From JAGVDM01 sp964642315 (GTDB lineage Bacteria > Patescibacteriota > Gracilibacteria > Peribacterales > Peribacteraceae): DNA of 64,000 nucleotides. The stretch is from assembly GCA_964642315.1 (NCBI GenBank), contig CAZXOG010000001.1, forward strand, positions 1 through 64,000. Reading direction: 5' to 3'. Position 1 is the first letter of the stretch; each line of letters starts with the position of its first letter. A program made the position numbers and the translations under genes. The notes beneath the pieces are model-generated. The model was given only the letters and a program-made list of their open reading frames with translations. It had not been told where the DNA came from and ran no database searches. Of this stretch, positions 59,225-64,000 are shown one piece after another.

Positions 59225-60805
59225 CTACGCGGCAAAACAGGTCATCTTCACGCCATCCACTTGTTCCCGATACTGGATCTGCAGGGAAGGGTCTTGGAGG
59301 ATATCTTCGGGCAGTTCGTAGTACAGGATGCATGAATCGCGCAAATCTTCATGGCGCGAAAGGTGCCATCCCCATCGTCTGTAGATTGTTGTGCCTTCAT
59401 GTGGGGGGTGAATTCTGCGGAAGAACTCAACGTGGACGTAATACCATTCGGGGAGAGTGGTGACGTAGATGCTTTTTGGTTCCAGCTCAACTGCCTGCTG
59501 CCAAAGGACTTCCAACGGGAAGCTCTCGAAAGCCTCTTCACTCTGCCTTGGGAAATTGACGAAGTACGCGCGCAGAAAGGCGTGTGTCTGCATGACGAGG
59601 ATCCCCATGATGAGGAGCGCGATGAAAGCCCCTGCAATGCGGGGGAGACGGAACAGGACAAAGTGCATGCCTGCACAGGCAAGAAGGATGAGAAAAGGGG
59701 CGAGAACAATGCACCGAAGGGCATTTGGCACTTCGTGATTCGTGAGTGATGCTGCAAGCGGAGCGAGCAGCGCGTTCAGGATCAGGAAGAAGAGGAATCT
59801 GCGTCTCCGGAAAGCAGCGCCCTGTTCCGCGGCGTTGTCCACGGCAGCAACGACACAGCCGAAGAGGAACATCTGCAGGACAATCCAGAGAACTTGCCCT
59901 TCTCCATTCACGCTGTGCCGCGGATTTCTGTCGCCGTTTTCCAGCAAGAATCGTGGGCTCCAGTGTTGACGGTACACATCGGAAAATGTGGCGATCTTTT
60001 CGGAAATTGGTGTGTTGTTGAACACGTAGGTGATGCCACCGAACCGCTGGAGGTTTGCATCAGAATGCTGAAGGGAGAACAGCAGGAAGGGGATCGCGGC
60101 AATCGCTGCCGAAAGGAGCAGGAGTCGGCTCTGCCGAAACGTGCGCGAGCGTGCGAAGAAGAGGAGGGTGCCCAGGAGGAAGAGGGGGGCGAAGACCTTG
60201 GCGGGCTGGTACGTGTACACGCTGATCCCGATACACAAGCCCGCAAGCACTGCATCCCTGGAGCGCGGGACATCCGAGAAATACGTTCGGGCAACGAAGA
60301 GAATTCCAAGCGCCGCACACGCTAGAAAGGCGATCGATTCGTGAGAGAAGCGCGAGAGGACGAAGGTCCATGGCAGAAATCCCGCAGCGAGAACTGTGAA
60401 TGCGCGGAGCAAGTACGTGGCTTGCTGGCGCCACAGAACCACGATGATTCTATCGAGGGCGAAGAGGTACAGGAGGAAGAAGAGCGCACTGCTCATGCGC
60501 AAGACGTAGGTGGATGGCCCAAAGAATGCAAAGAGCAGTGCGGTTACAACGTTGAGAACACCGCCGCGGTAATCATTGATTGCGCGGAAGAACAGCGGGA
60601 AGAATTCAAAGTACTCATCGTAACCATGCTGGAGCAGGGAAAGGGCGTTGAATGCATTCGATGATTCGTCGATGTAGAGCCCGCGCGGTACGGCGTCGAG
60701 GCCATACGTGTGGAAAAGGATGGCTGCGAATGCGCAGGCACACAGGAAAACCGCGCCGAGAATACGGCTCGTTCGGGAGAACGGAGAAGGCGCATCCACA
60801 ATCAT
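59225..60805 (-). CDS. GT-C/GT39-like membrane glycosyltransferase
   Basis: 526 residues with about eleven helices. The opening PRGLYIDESSNAFNALSLLQ with Asp-Glu after the first helix, then FFPLFFRAIND and SRFSHESIAFLACAALGILF, fits GT39/PMT_2-type enzymes, where the first loop acid binds the lipid-phosphate sugar. The C-terminal 90 residues form a soluble extracytoplasmic domain with YYVHVEFFRRIHPPHEGT. It has no galactose-binding-like N-terminus. TACAAT at 60817-60822 on this strand is a possible -10, 11 bases before the ATG. Confidence 0.75.
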   Translation of the reverse strand: MIVDAPSPFSRTSRILGAVFLCACAFAAILFHTYGLDAVPRGLYIDESSNAFNALSLLQHGYDEYFEFFPLFFRAINDYRGGVLNVVTALLFAFFGPSTYVLRMSSALFFLLYLFALDRIIVVLWRQQATYLLRAFTVLAAGFLPWTFVLSRFSHESIAFLACAALGILFVARTYFSDVPRSRDAVLAGLCIGISVYTYQPAKVFAPLFLLGTLLFFARSRTFRQSRLLLLSAAIAAIPFLLFSLQHSDANLQRFGGITYVFNNTPISEKIATFSDVYRQHWSPRFLLENGDRNPRHSVNGEGQVLWIVLQMFLFGCVVAAVDNAAEQGAAFRRRRFLFFLILNALLAPLAASLTNHEVPNALRCIVLAPFLILLACAGMHFVLFRLPRIAGAFIALLIMGILVMQTHAFLRAYFVNFPRQSEEAFESFPLEVLWQQAVELEPKSIYVTTLPEWYYVHVEFFRRIHPPHEGTTIYRRWGWHLSRHEDLRDSCILYYELPEDILQDPSLQIQYREQVDGVKMTCFAA

Positions 60806-60816
60806 ACGTAGGGGGG

Positions 60817-60822
60817 ATTGTA
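60817..60822 (-). promoter_or_regulatory. -10 box for the gene at 59225-60805
   Basis: TACAAT on the minus strand, 11 bases before the ATG. Confidence 0.35.
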
Positions 60823-60914
60823 AGGGGGATGCCCCCGTGAATGAATTGCCGAATAGTTGTCACGTGGAGCAATGCGTGCTTCCCCGCCGAGTTTCTCGCG
60901 GGGGGCCAATCGAG

Positions 60915-60920
60915 TACACT
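60915..60920 (+). promoter_or_regulatory. -10 box for the gene at 60927
   Basis: TACACT ends 6 bases before a GTG start; the leaderless arrangement supports that start. Confidence 0.4.
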
Positions 60921-60926
60921 TCCATT

Positions 60927-61844
60927 GTGATACGCACTCTCGCACGTCAATTCGGGGTGCTGCTGGTCGACGGTGTGGTTGTTGTAGTCGGAATGCTCCT
61001 CATGCTGAGGATAGACGAGCAAGCGCCAAAATCCTGGCAGCCGGAACCACCAGTGATTCCAATGGCTTTTGTGAGCACAGTATCCGAGGCGGAGTGGTCG
61101 ATGGCGCAGTGGCCCGCAACCGTGCAGAGCACAATGGGGGAGCAGATTTCTTTCGAAATTCCGGTCATCTTGCGGTCACATCAGGCCCTGTGGTTATGGG
61201 TGCGTGGCATGTGTGCCGAGAGCACCATGGTGAACGGGGTACCGGCAGATGTTTCCCATTGTGTTCCAGGCCAGGGGACCTTGATGCACATCAGTCCGGA
61301 TATGCAGGTTACTGGCACGAACATCCTCTCCTTCACTGGTCATGTCATCCTGCAGGATGGACAGGTTGCCGCGCGTCGGATTGCCGGTGTGGAGATTCTC
61401 TTTGCCGAGCGGCTGTCTGCCGATGGCCAATGGACTGTTTCCTTGTTGCCCTCTCGTGAGGAGAATCCTGATGCAGCACGGCTGATTGCATTGCGTCTTG
61501 GCGTATTTGCGCCGCGGGATGCCCGTGCGCTTCTCCATTTCGAGCAGGATATTCTCGAGCGTGCCACGGTGAATGGCAAAGCCATTTCCGAGGTGCCCTC
61601 GGCTTGCGCATTCCGGGATTGCACGATTGATCCCATGCCATATTTGCAGCCGGACACGGTGAATCTCTTGGAAGTGACTATCCGTGGCATCGATCAACCC
61701 CCGCAATTCAACGCGTCAACGATGGAGCATGAAATGTTTTCGCCGCGCCGGCTCGCGAAATTGGTTGTCTTCGGTTTGCTCTGCCTGTACTGCTACTGCA
61801 TCGCGCGGCGGTTGGGTCGCGATTGGCAACCGGCACGCGCGTGA
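60927..61844 (+). CDS. Two-span membrane protein with two extracytoplasmic galactose-binding-like domains
   Basis: 305 residues from a GTG (MIRTLARQFG). TM1 is at about 9-28; about 240 extracytoplasmic residues follow, then TM2 (LVVFGLLCLYCYCI) and a short basic end. The outer part looks like two related beta domains. The first has CAESTMVNGVPADVSHC and VTGTNILSFTGHV. The second has ILERATVNGKAISEV, two Cys and YLQPDTVNLLEVTIRG. Both resemble the DDC..NG domains of the neighbouring GT-C proteins without the catalytic membrane part, so it may be an accessory or sugar-binding subunit. The frame upstream to 60708 is antisense to the neighbour and ignored. No known family was recognised. Confidence 0.6.
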   Translation: MIRTLARQFGVLLVDGVVVVVGMLLMLRIDEQAPKSWQPEPPVIPMAFVSTVSEAEWSMAQWPATVQSTMGEQISFEIPVILRSHQALWLWVRGMCAESTMVNGVPADVSHCVPGQGTLMHISPDMQVTGTNILSFTGHVILQDGQVAARRIAGVEILFAERLSADGQWTVSLLPSREENPDAARLIALRLGVFAPRDARALLHFEQDILERATVNGKAISEVPSACAFRDCTIDPMPYLQPDTVNLLEVTIRGIDQPPQFNASTMEHEMFSPRRLAKLVVFGLLCLYCYCIARRLGRDWQPARA

Positions 61845-61852
61845 AGTATCAT
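61823..61852 (+). promoter_or_regulatory. Promoter for the gene at 61859
   Basis: TTGGCA (61823-61828), 18 bases, TATCAT (61847-61852), with the ATG 6 bases later. It lies inside the 3' end of the preceding gene. Confidence 0.5.
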
Positions 61853-61858
61853 CATGGT

Positions 61859-62401
61859 ATGAAACGGAAGAAAACACCTCATGGTCGCCGGAGTCTCACG
61901 AGAGTGATCATGCCGATCGGTATTGTCGTCATTGCGATCTTGCTCATCGTTGCAGGCTTGCGTTTGCCGGAATACGGTTATCCGAGAATTCGCAGCATCC
62001 AGAACGCATGGGCGAGCGATTCGGTACGAACGGAGACTGCCTGGCCGGTTGATATCGAGGGGAGGGAAGAAGATGTAACCGTGTTCATGGAATTCAATTT
62101 GCCGATGATCCACCACACGGATTTCATTGTGTATGCAGACGATTGCCTCCGGAGTATGCGCGTGAACGGGGTGCTCTACCCATTTCAGTTTGAATCTCCA
62201 GAACGGTGTGAACCGGGTGAGCTGAAGGTCGATCTCGCCCCGTATTTGCAGGCCGGGGATAACCAGATTGAAGCACTTGTGCACGACAAAGGGGGCCGAG
62301 CGAAATTCAACATGGTCCCCGTGCCGCAAGGGACACTGTTTGTGGTCTCGAGGGGCGTGATCGCGTTGACGATCGTCCTTGCCGGTCTCGTCTTACTCTG
62401 A
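61859..62401 (+). CDS. Two-span membrane protein with one galactose-binding-like domain
   Basis: 180 residues from MKRKKTPHGR. A basic N-terminus, TM1 (about 18-36), one extracytoplasmic domain (about 45-155) and TM2 at the extreme C-terminus (VSRGVIALTIVLAGLVLL). The domain contains YADDCLRSMRVNGVLYPF, a second Cys 21 residues later, and LKVDLAPYLQAGDNQIEALV, nearly identical in pattern to the N-terminal domain of the GT-C protein at 53305. It is like that protein's domain detached from its enzyme. The ATG at 61859 has a promoter ending 6 bases before it. Its stop overlaps the convergent GT-C gene's stop region by 9 bp. Confidence 0.65.
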   Translation: MKRKKTPHGRRSLTRVIMPIGIVVIAILLIVAGLRLPEYGYPRIRSIQNAWASDSVRTETAWPVDIEGREEDVTVFMEFNLPMIHHTDFIVYADDCLRSMRVNGVLYPFQFESPERCEPGELKVDLAPYLQAGDNQIEALVHDKGGRAKFNMVPVPQGTLFVVSRGVIALTIVLAGLVLL

Positions 62402-64000
62402 GAGGGGAGAGCCAGATGCCGGTGGGTACTTGTACATCGTGCACGCTGGTTCCCCCGGAGGCATTGTCCATTCCCAGATCAGCTGCGGTCCCCGCGGGTC
62501 CGTGTCCCATTGTCTCGGGTCGTTGAAGCGGTTCAAATCAATGCGGACAAAGGCTTCTGCCGGCGGATCGTTCGTGAAGTGGTACTCCTTCATCGACGGG
62601 CTCGAGGCAATCGCGCTCTGCAAACGGCGGATTTGCTGCTGCTCCGAGACATGATTCAGCGCGGTGCGTGCCCACACGACATCGGGAGCAAGTTCCGGCA
62701 ACTTGTCCATGGCGGCACTGAGGCAGATGCCCCAGTAATCACCGAGGAAACTCTGGGCATGGCTATCTCCGCCGAGTGGGCTCTTGTAGACGTATGACAG
62801 CCTTCCCCACTGGGAGTAGGAGAACGCGCTTGCGAGCAGAATAGCTGCAACCAAAATCCATTGGAGCTTCTCCTTGCAGTGCTGGAATCCTAATGCTCCC
62901 AGCACGAACACCAGCGGGTACAGGAAGAGGATTTGCCGCTCTTCATCGTACAACAAGGGGCGCTGAACAATGATTGCCGCAAAGGATAATCCCGCAACGA
63001 TCCATATCCACCGGGGGAGCGTGAGGACATACGTTGTTCCGCCCCAGAAGGGGAGTGCAATTCCTTCCTGCTTCTCCCCACCGCGGCGGAGGAAGAGCAG
63101 GAACATTCCTCCGACGAGGGCAATGAATGCGAGCGGGTTGGCAATCATGATGATCCAGCGCAGGCTGAACCACCACGGCAGCTCTCGCACGTCGTACACA
63201 ACGCCCCACGCACGGGTCATGATGACAGGATTAAAATCCGCGAAGAGTGTAAATGCATGAACCCACTGCCCGAAATTCAGTGTCCAGAACTTCGGATAGA
63301 AACAGACGACAACAATGATGCATGCGGCGAGCGGCAGCACTGCCAGTCTTATCCTTGCACCCACCTGCATCTTCACCGCGAAGAGGGCGTATCCCCATGT
63401 CAGCCCCACAAGAAGCAGTACATGGAGCAAGAGTGGCATGCGAAGAAGGAATGGCAGAGCTGCCACCACGCCGAGCCCGGCGAGATGGCTGGGCGGGAAT
63501 TTTCGCCGTACTGCGTTCCGGAAGATCACCCACATTGCGAGTGTGGTGATCAGATAGGCCATTGCAGTCGGGAAGTCTTTCGTATTGAAGAGTGCATGCC
63601 CACCGAAACGGATGATGCCGACGAGCATGGCTACTGCGAGGGCGGTTGTGGCCCATGGGACGCCGCTTTTCCGCAGAAGCTTCACTACAAGGTACAAACC
63701 GGTTGGATACAGCACGAATGTGACAGCATGGCGCACAAGGTACGGATCGCGCATCCAGGCAAAGAGGTACTCGGTGCAGATGCCCAGTACAAGCTCCCAC
63801 AGGATCGCATAGTAACCATTATGGTCTTGGGGGAGCGAAAGGTCGCTCAGCCCGTATTCGCCTATTGCTGCTCGGCTGATGAAGTACTGGATACCATCAT
63901 CCCACGTGATGTGACCGGGGAGATTGAGCAGGACACCGAGACCGAACGACAGCACGACAATACCTGCCCATACACATATCTGCACGGGGAAGCGAAAACC
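62393..64000 (-). CDS. GT-C-type membrane glycosyltransferase-like protein (N-terminus may lie outside window)
   Basis: At least 530 residues with about eleven helices. It carries all the cluster motifs: HITWDDGIQYFISRAA in the first loop, IRFGGHALFNTKDFPTAMAY, RPLLYDEERQILFLYP, and FLGDYWGICLSAAMDKL. It is the closest paralogue of the proteins at 53305 and 55593, without an N-terminal beta domain in the visible part. A GTG at 63985 could start it, but the frame stays open to the window edge (GFRFP precedes), and neighbours start a little earlier relative to TM1, so the true start may lie outside. It is probably a lipid-linked sugar transferase. Confidence 0.75.
   Translation of the reverse strand, partial: GFRFPVQICVWAGIVVLSFGLGVLLNLPGHITWDDGIQYFISRAAIGEYGLSDLSLPQDHNGYYAILWELVLGICTEYLFAWMRDPYLVRHAVTFVLYPTGLYLVVKLLRKSGVPWATTALAVAMLVGIIRFGGHALFNTKDFPTAMAYLITTLAMWVIFRNAVRRKFPPSHLAGLGVVAALPFLLRMPLLLHVLLLVGLTWGYALFAVKMQVGARIRLAVLPLAACIIVVVCFYPKFWTLNFGQWVHAFTLFADFNPVIMTRAWGVVYDVRELPWWFSLRWIIMIANPLAFIALVGGMFLLFLRRGGEKQEGIALPFWGGTTYVLTLPRWIWIVAGLSFAAIIVQRPLLYDEERQILFLYPLVFVLGALGFQHCKEKLQWILVAAILLASAFSYSQWGRLSYVYKSPLGGDSHAQSFLGDYWGICLSAAMDKLPELAPDVVWARTALNHVSEQQQIRRLQSAIASSPSMKEYHFTNDPPAEAFVRIDLNRFNDPRQWDTDPRGPQLIWEWTMPPGEPACTMYKYPPASGSPLSE

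Overview
The window looks like a piece of a Candidate Phyla Radiation (Patescibacteria) genome, most likely of the Peregrinibacteria/Peribacteria type. This is inference from gene content: a compact ribosomal protein cluster without a uL30 gene (a loss typical of CPR), ribosomal proteins with long Lys/Ala tails, very large secreted proteins built from DUF4215-type Cys repeats and poly-Ser linkers, and moderately high GC. No 16S gene is present to confirm it.

Layout. (1) 1-17.6 kb: four large secreted or cell-surface proteins made of Ser, Asp and Gly low-complexity linkers and Cys-rich repeats. The centrepiece is a protein of about 3,070 residues carrying six tandem Hint (intein/hedgehog-like autoprocessing) domains followed by a very long disulfide-rich repeat tail. 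Its gene is interrupted by a scaffold gap that appears to be an assembly artefact. A membrane-anchored DsbA-like protein without the catalytic cysteines sits among them. (2) 17.6-24.3 kb: lysyl-tRNA synthetase fused to an HD hydrolase, a tiny membrane protein, a CRP/FNR regulator, a sigma factor with a very long N-terminal extension, a small secreted protein and a TraB-family protein. (3) 24.35-43.15 kb: the ribosomal protein/secY/adk/map/infA/rpoA cluster from uL3 to uS9. It is interrupted between uS5 and uL15 by a DJ-1/PfpI gene and an oppositely oriented SLH/CAP-domain surface protein. (4) 43.2-53.3 kb: tRNA-Thr, a CDP-alcohol phosphatidyltransferase, dprA, a family 2 glycosyltransferase, an SPFH protein, tpiA, rpiB, rpe, a DUF192 lipoprotein, a membrane spermidine synthase-like protein and purC. 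(5) 53.3-64 kb: five polytopic GT-C-type glycosyltransferase-like membrane proteins and two small membrane proteins. Four of these seven share a Cys-paired galactose-binding-like extracytoplasmic domain.

How the parts fit. The secreted Cys-rich proteins, the SLH/CAP protein and the GT-C cluster suggest heavy investment in a protein- and sugar-decorated cell surface. If the Hint array is active, the giant precursor would be cut in steps after secretion. The carbon genes (tpiA, rpiB, rpe) belong to lower glycolysis and the non-oxidative pentose pathway.

Expression signals are unusual and consistent. Many isolated genes have a TAnnnT box, often preceded by TGn, ending 6-9 bases before the start codon, which points to leaderless transcripts. 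Genes inside the ribosomal cluster are mostly preceded by pyrimidine tracts instead of Shine-Dalgarno sequences. Family assignments rest on motifs read by eye; no database search was run.
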